A stretch of DNA of 64,000 bases from Bifidobacterium aemilianum (lineage in GTDB: Bacteria; Actinomycetota; Actinomycetes; Actinomycetales; Bifidobacteriaceae): positions 267,641 through 331,640 of the forward strand of contig NZ_PDCG01000003.1 of assembly GCF_003315635.1 (NCBI RefSeq). Reading direction: 5' to 3'. The notes below the pieces were generated by a model. That model saw only the letters and a list, made by a program, of their open reading frames with translations, was not told where the DNA came from and ran no database searches. The number at the start of each line of letters is the position of its first letter. Position 1 is the first letter of the stretch. Positions 28,419 through 37,077 of this stretch are shown piece after piece. Made by a program: the position numbers and the translations under genes.

Positions 28419-28583
28419 GCCCGGCATGGAAGTACCCACTTGGATGGGAATCGGTCGGGTTGTGCTTGAGTCGGAAGACTTCAGTAACGCATGACTACGT
28501 GCGCCACTGGCCTGGTTGGTTGCTCATACTGTGGCCCCGGCCGAACTTGGCCGGTTATTGGCGAGGCGGGGCGTCGTCCGTGA

Positions 28584-28865
28584 TCAGGATTTCATCAGAC
28601 GCGCTATGGCTGCCGATGCCTCGGCGAGTTTTTCGTCGGCCACTTCGCCGCCTTCGATTGAGGCCTGGCGGACGCAATGGTTGAGGTGGTCGTCGAGTAA
28701 GAGCAGTGCGACGGATTTCAGGGCGGAATTGGACGCGGCTATCTGTGTCAGTACGTCAATGCAGTACTTATCTTCCTCCACCATCTTGCCGATGGCCCTA
28801 ACCTGCCCCTCAATGCGGTGCAGACGGCCCAATACCTTGTCTTTGTCGGCTCCATACCCGTGCAT
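28584..28865 (-). CDS. csoR: CsoR-family copper-sensing repressor
   Basis: A 93-residue all-helical regulator that releases DNA on binding Cu(I). The copper ligands of CsoR are all present: C35 in DKYCIDVL, H60 and C64 in LDDHLNHCV. The N-terminus HGYGADKDKVLGRLHRIEGQ is typical. The start at 28865 has AGAGAGG at good spacing. It is divergent from the copper-ATPase gene at 29004, with a CsoR-type operator in between, so it most likely represses both. Confidence 0.92.
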   Translation of the reverse strand: MHGYGADKDKVLGRLHRIEGQVRAIGKMVEEDKYCIDVLTQIAASNSALKSVALLLLDDHLNHCVRQASIEGGEVADEKLAEASAAIARLMKS

Positions 28866-28919
28866 TGACTGACCTCTCTCGTGTCCGGAATCTTTCCATT
28901 TGAACAACTGCTTGCAATT

Positions 28920-28942
28920 ATACCATATAGGGGTATAGGGTA
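28920..28942. promoter_or_regulatory. Candidate CsoR operator between csoR and the copper ATPase
   Basis: ATACCATATAGGGGTATAGG starts at 28920 and contains the inverted arms ATACC and GGTAT around a G-tract, the form of known CsoR sites. It overlaps an AT-rich promoter-like region (TATATAA). Confidence 0.65.
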
Positions 28943-29003
28943 TATAACAAGAATGTTTGCACAATAGACAAACCGCGAATGTAAGACAGAGGAGAGGTCC
29001 GCA

Positions 29004-31685
29004 ATGGTATTTGACAAGGTGGTGATAGGTGCCGGTATCCTGGTGGTCGCCGCTCTGTTGACTTGGCTCATTCTTTGGTTCTTTTTCAGCCGTCAGAAAG
29101 GAACCGCCGGAACCCTCGAGAATGGTGTCCAGGCGGCGACTGTCACGGTTAAGGGCGGCTATTCCCCTTCGGTCATAACCATGGCCCCTGGCACTCCCAT
29201 CGAGCTGACCTTTGACCGTCAGGAGACCGGAGAGTGCACATCGCATGTGGTCTTCTCCGATTTGGGGCTGGATGCCATGCTGCCCGGCAATCAGGTAACG
29301 CATGTGAAGCTGCCACCTTTGGCGCCGGGTGAATACCCTTTCGCCTGCGGTATGAACATGGTTCATGGGCTCTTGCGGGTCGGATCGCCTGAAGCTGACG
29401 GAAGTGCAGATGGGACGCAGTCGGCCTCCGAAAGCGGATCCGGCGATCCGGTCAGCTCCACGAGCGCTGTAAAGTCGGTTGGCGCAGCAACGCCCACAGC
29501 TGGCTACAGTGCTGCCGACGCGATTCGCAACGAGGAGCAGGAGGCCGTCGAGCGGTGTCATGAGATCAAGGACACCACCCGTCTCTTCGTCATCGCCCTG
29601 GTCCTGACCCTGCCGGTTTTCCTCACCAGCATGACCAATATGCTGGTCATGGGACTCATTCCCATGTGGATGGTCAATCCTTGGCTCCAGGCCCTCCTGA
29701 TTACCCCTGTCATGTTCTACTGCGGCTGGCCCATCCACCGGGTCGGTTGGCCTGCGCTGGTCCATAGGTCGCCGGATATGAATTCCCTGGTGGCCTTGGG
29801 CGCTACGGCCGCTTACCTGTACAGCCTTGTTGTCTGTGTGGCTCCCGGCATCATGCCTGAGGGCTCGCGCGAGCCTTACTTTGAGTCGGTCGGTGTGGTC
29901 ATCGCCCTGGTTCTGCTGGGGCGCCTGTTGGAGGCCAAGGCGCGTGAGGGCACCGGTCAGGCCGTTCAATCCCTGATCAAACTTCGCCCGCGCAAAGCGC
30001 TGCTGGTTGATGAGGAGACTGTGGCCAAGGGTCCGCAGGCCTGGGAAAACCTTGCCAATTTGCGCGAGGTGGCTACAGACGATTTAGCGCAAGGTAACCT
30101 GCTGGTCATCAAAGCCGGAGAACGGATTCCCACTGATGGAGTGGTCCTGGCGGGTTCCGGCCAGGTTGATGAGTCCATGATCACCGGCGAATCAAAGCCC
30201 GTCAGCCGTGGTGAGGGGCAGCCGCTGACCGGTGCCACCATCCTGCTCAAGGGCAATCTGGTCATGCGTGTCACGCAGGTCGGCGGCGACACGGTGCTCT
30301 CTCAGATCGTGTCCCTGGTCGCCCGAGCCCAGGCCACGAAGGCGCCCGTCCAGCAACTGGCAGATAGGATTGCGCGGATCTTCGTACCGGTGGTCATGGT
30401 CATAGCCGTGTGGACCTTCGCCATCTGGATGGCCTTTGGCCCGCAACCCGCCCTGGCACATGCCGTCATAACCGCCGTCAGTGTGCTGATCATTGCCTGC
30501 CCTTGCGCCCTGGGCCTGGCGACCCCGCTGTCGGTCACCGCAGCAACGGGCCTGGGTGCCTCGAAGGGTGTGCTGGTCACGTCGGCCAAGGCCTTGGAAC
30601 GGGCCCGGAACATTCGCACTGTCGTTTTTGACAAGACCGGTACCATAACCCGGGGTGTGATTGACGCGGATTCGCGGTTGGACAGTCCCTCCTATGAGGG
30701 CGACCCTGTCAAGGAGGGGTCTGCCGAAGCCGTCGTTGCCTTGCGCCGTGCCGGAATTCGAACCGTCATGCTGAGTGGAGACAAGGCAGAGGTAGCGGCG
30801 CGTATCGCCTCCGAGGTGGGCATTGACACGGTCATCGCCCAGGTTCGCCCTGACGGCAAGGCCTACTGGATCAAACGTCTGCAGGACGAGAGGGACGCGC
30901 AGGCCAAGGCCCAATCCTCAAGTGGCCGGCGAGGTTCCCAGGGGCTGATCGCCATGGTTGGCGACGGCATCAACGATGCCCCAGCCCTAGCTCAGGCCGA
31001 CCTGGGTATAGCCATCGGCACCGGCACCGACGTGGCCATGCAGTCGGCGGACGTGACCCTCATGAGCGGCGACCTGCGCGGAGTGGTCCGCATCATCAAC
31101 CTCTCCCGCGCCACCATGCGCAATATCGGCGAGAATCTGATGTGGGCCTTTGGCTACAACGTCATCGGCATTCCTCTGGCGGCGGGCCTGCTCTACCCGC
31201 TCACCGGATGGCTGCTGAGTCCTATGATCGCCGGGCTGGCCATGGCCCTTTCCTCCCTCTGCCTTGTGCTCAACGCCAACCGGCTCAGGCATGCCGAGAT
31301 TCGGCAAGATTCCATCGGCCACCCCGGCGGAGGAGACGAGTCCGGGAGCAAGGCGGCGAGCCAGTCCGGGCTTGTCGCCGGCAATGAGCCTCAGGTTATA
31401 GTCGATGACCGGAGTGATTTGGTCACGCCGAATGGGGCTGCAAGCCAGTCCGGCATGACCGGCAGCAATACCCACCACAACAAGGAGAATCCAATGGATA
31501 TGAACATGTCAGATAAGGCGGCTGCCAAGGGAGCCGCAACGGCGACCGACCCGGTATGCGGCATGAGCGTGACCGTTAACGATGAGGCCATTAACCGTGA
31601 ATATCAAGGCAAGACCTACTACTTCTGCGGTGAGCGTTGTGCCGAGAACTTCATGAAGGCCCCGGAGGTTTTTCTGAGTAAATAA
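29004..31685 (+). CDS. Copper P1B-type ATPase with cupredoxin and YHS domains, apparently lacking the N-domain
   Basis: An 893-residue protein. Residues 5-28 form a membrane helix; 45-128 form a cupredoxin-like domain (ending FACGMNMVHGLL); about 190-840 form a P1B ATPase with actuator motif GESKPVSRGEG, membrane copper motif CPC (499-501), DKTGT (D543) and GDGINDAP (653 onward); residues 850-893 are a YHS/TRASH metal domain (DPVCGMSV, YYFCGERC). Only about 110 residues separate DKTGT from GDGIND, against about 200 in normal copper ATPases, and the HP motif of the nucleotide-binding domain is absent. It is divergent from csoR. A copper-export role fits the context, but catalytic activity is doubtful. 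Confidence 0.85.
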   Translation: MVFDKVVIGAGILVVAALLTWLILWFFFSRQKGTAGTLENGVQAATVTVKGGYSPSVITMAPGTPIELTFDRQETGECTSHVVFSDLGLDAMLPGNQVTHVKLPPLAPGEYPFACGMNMVHGLLRVGSPEADGSADGTQSASESGSGDPVSSTSAVKSVGAATPTAGYSAADAIRNEEQEAVERCHEIKDTTRLFVIALVLTLPVFLTSMTNMLVMGLIPMWMVNPWLQALLITPVMFYCGWPIHRVGWPALVHRSPDMNSLVALGATAAYLYSLVVCVAPGIMPEGSREPYFESVGVVIALVLLGRLLEAKAREGTGQAVQSLIKLRPRKALLVDEETVAKGPQAWENLANLREVATDDLAQGNLLVIKAGERIPTDGVVLAGSGQVDESMITGESKPVSRGEGQPLTGATILLKGNLVMRVTQVGGDTVLSQIVSLVARAQATKAPVQQLADRIARIFVPVVMVIAVWTFAIWMAFGPQPALAHAVITAVSVLIIACPCALGLATPLSVTAATGLGASKGVLVTSAKALERARNIRTVVFDKTGTITRGVIDADSRLDSPSYEGDPVKEGSAEAVVALRRAGIRTVMLSGDKAEVAARIASEVGIDTVIAQVRPDGKAYWIKRLQDERDAQAKAQSSSGRRGSQGLIAMVGDGINDAPALAQADLGIAIGTGTDVAMQSADVTLMSGDLRGVVRIINLSRATMRNIGENLMWAFGYNVIGIPLAAGLLYPLTGWLLSPMIAGLAMALSSLCLVLNANRLRHAEIRQDSIGHPGGGDESGSKAASQSGLVAGNEPQVIVDDRSDLVTPNGAASQSGMTGSNTHHNKENPMDMNMSDKAAAKGAATATDPVCGMSVTVNDEAINREYQGKTYYFCGERCAENFMKAPEVFLSK

Positions 31686-32026
31686 CAGGTGCTCCGCGCC
31701 GGCCCCTGGCTCGGCTCGCCATAGGGTGATTCCTTGAGCGGGTGGGGCGGGAGTGGGTATTGGTGCTACCTGAAGACTCGAGTTGTCGTGCCTGGCTGCA
31801 GGCGAAGTGGGAGAGATTATTCGCGCCTTCGCATCTAGGTCTGTGCGCGGTGTTCCCCTCCGCCTACCGCTAGCGAGACATGAGCGAAGGCCGGCCCCAT
31901 GCTTGATCAGTATCGATGGGGTAGCCGCATGACCCAGCCTTCAAGACCCGTGAGCTCGGCGATGGCCATCGGGCCAGTGGGGGCGGCGGGCTTGGGCAAG
32001 TCTCACTTTCGGGGCACAATAGAGCC
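31686..32026. other. Gap before gltX
   Basis: About 340 bp with no convincing gene. A lone GGGTGATTC at 31724 resembles half of the bipartite element, without a partner. Confidence 0.35.
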
Positions 32027-33541
32027 ATGACTGATCAGACCCAACCCAAATTGCCCGAAGATGTACGCGTCCGTTTCTGCCCTTCTCCGACCGGCACGCC
32101 CCACGTGGGCATGGTCCGCACGGCCCTGTTCAATTGGGCTGAGGCCCGCCATACCCATGGTCGTTTCGTCTTTCGTATCGAGGACACCGATGCGGTCCGC
32201 GACAGCGAGGAGAGCTATCAGCAGATCATTGACGCTTTGGAATGGTTGGGCATCGACTGGGATGAGGGCATCAATGTGGGCGGCCCAGATGGCCCCTACC
32301 GTCAATCCGAGCGATTCGATATTTACCAGGACGTTGCCCGGCGGCTGTTCGAGGCCGGATATGCCTATGAGTCCTACTCCACCCCTGAGGAGGTCGAGGC
32401 CCGTAATCTGGCCGCTGGCCGACCCAAGGCCTTCGGTTATGACGGCTACGACCGCGATCTGACCGAGGAGCAAAAGGCCACGTTCCGCGCCGAGGGCCGC
32501 AAGCCAGCCCTGCGAATTCGCATGCCTGATGAGGACATCGCCTTCGACGACCTGATCCGTGGCCACATCGAGTTCAAAGCCGGATCGGTGCCGGACTATG
32601 TGATCGTGCGTCCCAACGGAGACCCCCTCTACACGCTGACGAACCCGGTCGATGACGCCATGATGCGCATCAATGTGGTGTTGCGTGGCGAGGACCTGCT
32701 CAGCTCCACACCCCGCCAGATCGTGCTCTACCGTTACCTCATGGAGCTTGGTGTCGCCAAGGAGATGCCGCTCTTCGGCCACATGCCCTATGTTATGGGC
32801 AAGGGCAAGAAGAAGCTCTCCAAGCGCGACCCGGAGTCCAACCTCTTCCTCCACCGCGACAACGGCTTCATCCCCGAGGGCCTACTCAACTACCTGGCCC
32901 TGCTGGGCTGGTCGATTGCTTCCGACCGCGATATCTTCACCATGGACGAGATGATTGAGAAGTTCGACATCCGCGACGTCAAGGCCAACCCCGCCCACTT
33001 TGACATTGATAAGGCCATCTCCATCAATGCCGAGCATATCCGTATGCTCGATCCCCAGGACTTCCTGAACCGTTCCTTGCCCTACCTGCGGCACCAGGGA
33101 CTGGTATCCGCCGATTCCTGGGACGCTCTGACTGAGCGCGAGCGTGAGATTCTGACCGCTGCCGGCCCCCTGGTCCAGCCTAGGGTTCGTTTGTTGGGTG
33201 AGGTCCCCGGTATGACCGCCTCCCTGCTGGGCACCGAAGGCTTCATTGAGCCTGACGAGGATGCCCGTAAGCAGCTCAAGGACTCGGCCGCCGAGGTGCT
33301 GGATAAGGCGATTGCTGCGCTGGAGCCTGTCTCTGGCGATGAGTGGCATGCGGACGCCCTTCATGAGCTTTTGGACAAGGCCTTGATTGAGGACGGCGGT
33401 TTCAAGCCCCGCCTGGCCTATGGTCCGGTTCGGGTGGCCATGTCGGGGCGGCGTGTTTCGCCGCCGCTGTTCGAGTCCATGGAAATTCTTGGCAAGGACC
33501 TGAGTGTGGCCCGCCTCAAAGGCCTGCGCGCGCATGTCTGA
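32027..33541 (+). CDS. gltX: Glutamyl-tRNA synthetase
   Basis: A 504-residue class I synthetase that charges tRNA-Glu (and tRNA-Gln in organisms using transamidation). HIGH-type motif [16 protein letters not shown], then [20 protein letters not shown], and KMSKS-type [11 protein letters not shown] are intact, followed by the helical anticodon-binding domain. tRNA-Glu(CTC) and tRNA-Gln(CTG) genes follow on the same strand. Unlike the GluQ paralogue at 19563, it has no unusual insert. Confidence 0.95.
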   Translation: MTDQTQPKLPEDVRVRFCPSPTGTPHVGMVRTALFNWAEARHTHGRFVFRIEDTDAVRDSEESYQQIIDALEWLGIDWDEGINVGGPDGPYRQSERFDIYQDVARRLFEAGYAYESYSTPEEVEARNLAAGRPKAFGYDGYDRDLTEEQKATFRAEGRKPALRIRMPDEDIAFDDLIRGHIEFKAGSVPDYVIVRPNGDPLYTLTNPVDDAMMRINVVLRGEDLLSSTPRQIVLYRYLMELGVAKEMPLFGHMPYVMGKGKKKLSKRDPESNLFLHRDNGFIPEGLLNYLALLGWSIASDRDIFTMDEMIEKFDIRDVKANPAHFDIDKAISINAEHIRMLDPQDFLNRSLPYLRHQGLVSADSWDALTEREREILTAAGPLVQPRVRLLGEVPGMTASLLGTEGFIEPDEDARKQLKDSAAEVLDKAIAALEPVSGDEWHADALHELLDKALIEDGGFKPRLAYGPVRVAMSGRRVSPPLFESMEILGKDLSVARLKGLRAHV

Positions 33542-33703
33542 GGGCTGTTGAGGCCTGCTATGGGCTGGGTTTCGGGCTTCTGCGGCGTCAATGGTATTTG
33601 CGGAGCACAGCGGTATTTCGCTTATGGCGACACGCCGACTTGCGGGAAGTAGGCCTCCTCAGTACAGTCTTTATCTGTCGTCTGTAGCAATATGGGCGAC
33701 GAG

Positions 33704-33776
33704 GCCTCCATCGTCTAGCGGTCTAGGACTACGCCCTCTCACGGCGCCAACACCGGTTCAAATCCGGTTGGAGGTA
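33704..33776 (+). tRNA. tRNA-Glu (anticodon CTC)
   Basis: A 73-nt cloverleaf: acceptor GCCTCCA/TGGAGGT (one G-T pair), D-arm TCGTCTAGCGGTCTAGGA, anticodon loop CTCTCAC giving CTC, T-arm CCGGTTCAAATCCGG. It follows gltX by 162 bp. Confidence 0.94.
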
Positions 33777-33818
33777 CACAGTGTCGAAGTACTTAGTACA
33801 ATAGACATTGTAGTCAAT

Positions 33819-33890
33819 TGGGGTATGGTGTAATTGGCAACACAGGTGATTCTGGTTCATCCATTCTTGGTTCGAGTCCAGGTACCCCAG
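33819..33890 (+). tRNA. tRNA-Gln (anticodon CTG)
   Basis: A 72-nt cloverleaf: acceptor TGGGGTA/TACCCCA, anticodon loop TTCTGGT giving CTG, T-arm TTGGTTCGAGTCCAG, discriminator G, with CCA following directly in the DNA (33891-33893). Confidence 0.94.
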
Positions 33891-33913
33891 CCAGTGGCCG
33901 CAGCATTGCGACT

Positions 33914-33950
33914 TGCCGCCAGTCTTGCAGAAGCGAGGCCGGCGGTTTTT
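33914..33950 (+). terminator. Probable terminator after the tRNA pair
   Basis: GCCGCC (33915-33920) and GGCGG (33941-33945) can pair over a 20-nt loop and are followed by five T. Confidence 0.5.
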
Positions 33951-33997
33951 GTGTATCCGGCCCCATGTGCATCCACCGATGAATGCACCTTGCCAAT

Positions 33998-34050
33998 CTA
34001 TAGGAACTGAACGTGGTGCTTCGACTATAGGGTCTATAGGAACTGAATGC
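33998..34050 (+). repeat. Transposon-end-like repeats downstream of tRNA-Glu/Gln
   Basis: TATAGGAACTGAACGTGGTG at 33999-34018 and TATAGGAACTGAATGCATTG starting at 34035 are two direct copies of the motif also found near tRNA-Lys. A further degenerate copy (TTATAGGTACTCAATGTG) starts at 34149. Confidence 0.6.
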
Positions 34051-34053
34051 ATT

Positions 34054-34276
34054 GGCCTATAGGAACTAAACGTGGTGCTTTAGAATCTGGTTTTGGGGTT
34101 ATCTGACGTGTCCTTGTCGTATGGCCAGGCCTGCCTCCCAGGTCGGCTTATAGGTACTCAATGTGAACTATAGGCCTGTTTGGTGTGTACCTGCGTCTGA
34201 GCCTGGGCATGGGCCTATAGGCCACAACCAGGCACGTATCCAGAATCTAAAACAACACGTCTAGTTCCTATAGCCC
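34054..34276. mobile_element. MITE-like unit with ~37-bp inverted ends, no transposase
   Basis: The left end at 34054-34090 (GGCCTATAGGAACTAAACGT onward, ending AATCTGG) and the right end at 34240-34276 are inverted copies with about five mismatches in 37 bp. The 223-bp unit has no coding frame. The ends look like ISL3-type terminal repeats by general form, but that family assignment is a guess. I see no target-site duplication. Confidence 0.55.
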
Positions 34277-34350
34277 CACCCACCACTCGTCGTGCTTATA
34301 GACGATTTAAGCCAAGGTCTCATTGCTTTTGGGACAGGTTTGCTCGCGCG

Positions 34351-34441
34351 GACTCACCCTAACTCCAAGTATGAAGGATCAGCCATTGGGGGAGCGGCAC
34401 TCTTGATGGGTACTTGAAGGTGGGGTGAGTCGTTCCTTTGA
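34351..34441. repeat. Bipartite inverted element, copy 8 (91 bp)
   Basis: Starts GACTCACCC and ends GGGTGAGTC. It is 10 bp longer than the usual 81 bp, that is, one helical turn more. Confidence 0.6.
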
Positions 34442-34642
34442 AGACCGTGATGAGATTCAGGGCGGGGTGCGGTTCAGGTGATTGAAGCGCTTGAGTATTG
34501 GTGGTTCGGCAATATTCGGGTATTGGCCAGAATTGGGAGGTCTTTGGGTGTTGGTGGGGATTTGGGAATATGTTGCGTGATGAAGGCGGGATTGGGACTA
34601 TGGGCCTGGAATGGAGATAGAAGGTGGGTGATTGTGATGCTT

Positions 34643-34723
34643 GACTCACCCTAGGTAAAGTTGTGCGATGGGTTGTGTGGAGCTTGGACGGCTGTGGATT
34701 TGTATCTGGTTTTGGGGTGAGCC
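34643..34723. repeat. Bipartite inverted element, copy 9 (81 bp)
   Basis: Starts GACTCACCC and ends GGGTGAGCC. Half-site-like GGGGTGACCC (34913) and GGGGTGAATC (34935) follow on the way to the phosphoesterase gene; the rest of 34277-35048 holds no clear gene. Confidence 0.7.
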
Positions 34724-35048
34724 GTGAATGTGTGTGAGGGGGTGCGGGCGTGCGCGAGGATGATGGCGTGCGCGAGGGATGATGGTGTGGGAGAGGACTT
34801 GGGCGAGGGCACGGGGGATGAGCCGGTAGATGGATGGGTTTACCACGAGAGAGGCTGTCGGTCGAGTTGGAGCGTGAGTTGGTGGAGGGAATCTTGAATC
34901 GGGTGTGGGATTGGGGTGACCCGAGTGTGAGGGTGGGGTGAATCGAGCGAAGGACCTGAGATGTTGGCGTTGGTGTTGTGATTGGTCGTTGGCCGGCGGG
35001 GTCAATAGTGGCTCGACTCGCAGCGACGGCAATGTGGAGGGGCTTACT

Positions 35049-36536
35049 ATGGCGATTTGCGGGAACTGCATTAGGCTAGTGGGCATGACAGAACTATCCC
35101 TAGGAGCACGGAATTCATCGTCGAGGCCTCGCATTCAGCCGGCCGATGCCGAGGATCACCGCCCAGTCTCGGTCTCGGCCAGGTTGGGTCGGCTGCAATT
35201 CCACGCTTCCGGCAAGTTCCGTGTCCTACAGTTGGCTGACATCCAGGACGGACCCAAGGTTGCAGGGGACACCCTTAAGTTGATTTCGGCGGCTTTGGAC
35301 GCGGTGCGGCCAGATGTGGTGGTTTTTACCGGCAATCAGATTGCCGGCTATAACAAGGCCTATTCGGCGACCTATCGCAGACGCCGTTGGGACAAGGATT
35401 CACCGGATCAGCAGGTTGCCGGTAAGTCGCGGAATGGTCTTCACGGCCGCAGCCGGACCTCGGTAGGCGTGTCCGCCATTGATGCTGATAAGCGGGCGGC
35501 TGCCAACCGGGCCCGCACCACTGAGCTGGTGCGCAAGTGCATCGGCCAGTTTCTGCAGCCCTTGGTTGACCGGCAGATTCCCTGGGTGGTCACCTATGGC
35601 AATCATGATTTTCAGTGCGGACTGAGCAATGGGCAATTGGACGATATATACCGTGAGTTTCCCGGCTGTCTGAATCCCAAGTCGGCGACGGGCCACGAGG
35701 GCGAACCAAATAGCATGGACAGGAAGCACGCTGCCGAGGGCAGGCAGGCCGAGGCCACCAAACCCTTGACCCATGCTTTTGCGGAACTGCCGGACCAGGA
35801 GGTCTTCCCCTGCCAGCCGGGCACCTTCGCCCTTCCGGTTATGGATGAGGAGCGCCAGCGTAATGTCATCGGCCTGGTCATGCTCGATTCGGGTGATTAC
35901 GCCAGGGAGGGCGGCGCCGGCAGCCCGGATCCCGCTGCCCTGGCCTTCCTTCGTCAGGTCCCTGAGCTCATGAAGACCAAATCCATGGTCTTCCAGCATT
36001 TTCCCATACCCCAGTACTACCGGCTGCTGACCGAGGTTCCGGCCACCACGGCCCGGGCGGTGGAGGGCTACCGGGCCTTCAGCGGCCGCTCTTTTATCCT
36101 TGATGATACCAAGACCCTGCCCGGTTCCTTCCTGGGTGAGGGAATCAGTTGCCCCGATCGTGACAGCGGGGAGTTCGATATTCTCAAGGCCAAGGATGGC
36201 TACTTCGCGATGGCTGCCGGCCACGACCACCGCAACCGTTTTGTGGGTGAGCTGGAGGGCATTATGCTGGCCGCAACGCCCACCTGCGGTTTCGGCTCCT
36301 ATGGACCGGCCCCCACCCAGTGTGCCGCGCGGCTTTTCGAGTTCGACATCCGCCACCCCTATGAGCCGCGCACCCAACCCTTGACCTTCGGCGATCTGGT
36401 CGGCAAGCCCGGAACCCACAAGGCATACACCTATGCGCTGAACACTACGGCGGACGCCAAGGGTGAGGCCATGGATCTGCTCCACAAGCCCAGTCTCCTG
36501 AGCCGGCTCCTGGCTAAGTTGCACATTAGGAAGTAG
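35049..36536 (+). CDS. Calcineurin-like metallophosphoesterase
   Basis: About 495 residues. Phosphoesterase blocks are recognisable: VLQLADIQDG, VVVFTGNQIAG, TYGNHDFQ and MAAGHDHRN, in the order of Dcr2/purple-acid-phosphatase-like proteins. Two metal positions differ from the textbook pattern: the first block reads DxQ rather than DxH, and the second GN rather than GD. ATG 35049 follows GGAGGGG at good spacing; ATG 35085 is an alternative. A charged insert (about residues 105-150) lies between blocks two and three. It is cytoplasmic, with no signal peptide. Substrate unknown. Confidence 0.75.
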   Translation: MAICGNCIRLVGMTELSLGARNSSSRPRIQPADAEDHRPVSVSARLGRLQFHASGKFRVLQLADIQDGPKVAGDTLKLISAALDAVRPDVVVFTGNQIAGYNKAYSATYRRRRWDKDSPDQQVAGKSRNGLHGRSRTSVGVSAIDADKRAAANRARTTELVRKCIGQFLQPLVDRQIPWVVTYGNHDFQCGLSNGQLDDIYREFPGCLNPKSATGHEGEPNSMDRKHAAEGRQAEATKPLTHAFAELPDQEVFPCQPGTFALPVMDEERQRNVIGLVMLDSGDYAREGGAGSPDPAALAFLRQVPELMKTKSMVFQHFPIPQYYRLLTEVPATTARAVEGYRAFSGRSFILDDTKTLPGSFLGEGISCPDRDSGEFDILKAKDGYFAMAAGHDHRNRFVGELEGIMLAATPTCGFGSYGPAPTQCAARLFEFDIRHPYEPRTQPLTFGDLVGKPGTHKAYTYALNTTADAKGEAMDLLHKPSLLSRLLAKLHIRK

Positions 36537-37012
36537 GTGGAGGCGGGTGCAGCCCCCGGTCTTAGAGGTGGTCTTGATGTTGCTGTTGACATGGTGTTGT
36601 CATCGCCAATGACGCTGGATTCTCGGTGGTATAGGTCTTGATCCGGTCTTGGCTTCAGCGTTGTCGTTGATACTGACACTGATGTTGGGTTTGGTTTGAT
36701 TTGGGTTCAGACCGGTGTGGCTTTTACTTTCGGCGTTGATGTGGGTTGGTCCTGTTGGCGTTGGGTTGGTGCCTATGTGTCTATGGGGGGGGGGCGACGC
36801 TGACGCTGGTTTTAGCTTGCCGTAGGTCTTGATTTGCTTCTACTCTCGGCGCTGATCTTGTTGGTGTGGCGTTTGTCCTGACATGGTTTTGGTGTTGCCG
36901 TTGACCCGGACCTTGGATTTGAATTGAGTGGTGGGTGGTGTTGGCTCCTTGGTGTGGCGGTCATGCCGCCATGAGTCTGGCCGGGTCGGTCACTTGGAAG
37001 GTGGGTGGGTAT
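36537..37012. repeat. Non-coding stretch of degenerate tandem-like repeats with a G10 tract
   Basis: Variants of GTCTTGAT, TTGACATGGTGTTG and GGCGTTGATGT recur in loose order, for example TGTTGCTGTTGACATGGTGT starting at 36578 and TGACATGGTTTTGGTGTTGC starting at 36879. A run of ten G lies at 36785-36794. I see no gene in it. Confidence 0.45.
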
Positions 37013-37044
37013 GGGAAGGAACCTCCGTCTAGGAGGTCCCTTCC
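37013..37044 (-). terminator. Hairpin downstream of the IclR regulator
   Basis: GGAAGGAACCTCC (37014-37026) pairs with GGAGGTCCCTTCC (37032-37044) with one mismatch, 34 bp beyond the regulator stop on the minus strand. There is no strong T-run. Confidence 0.5.
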
Positions 37045-37077
37045 GCAAGGCTTGTGTTGTGGTTGGCGCGGTATGGC

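Noticed and set aside
28584..29969. A 461-codon minus-strand frame ending as CsoR
   Set aside because: Only the last 93 codons are real (CsoR). The rest is antisense to the copper-ATPase gene, and a ribosome site marks the start at 28865.
33999..34077. TATAGGAACT resembles an arm of the yeast FRT recombination site
   Set aside because: Only ten bases agree, the FRT spacer and second arm are absent, and the motif is longer and different beyond that. Chance similarity.
12418..34723. The GGGTGAGTC repeats as a CRISPR array
   Set aside because: Units are inverted pairs scattered over 22 kb, not direct repeats in a block, and no cas genes are present.
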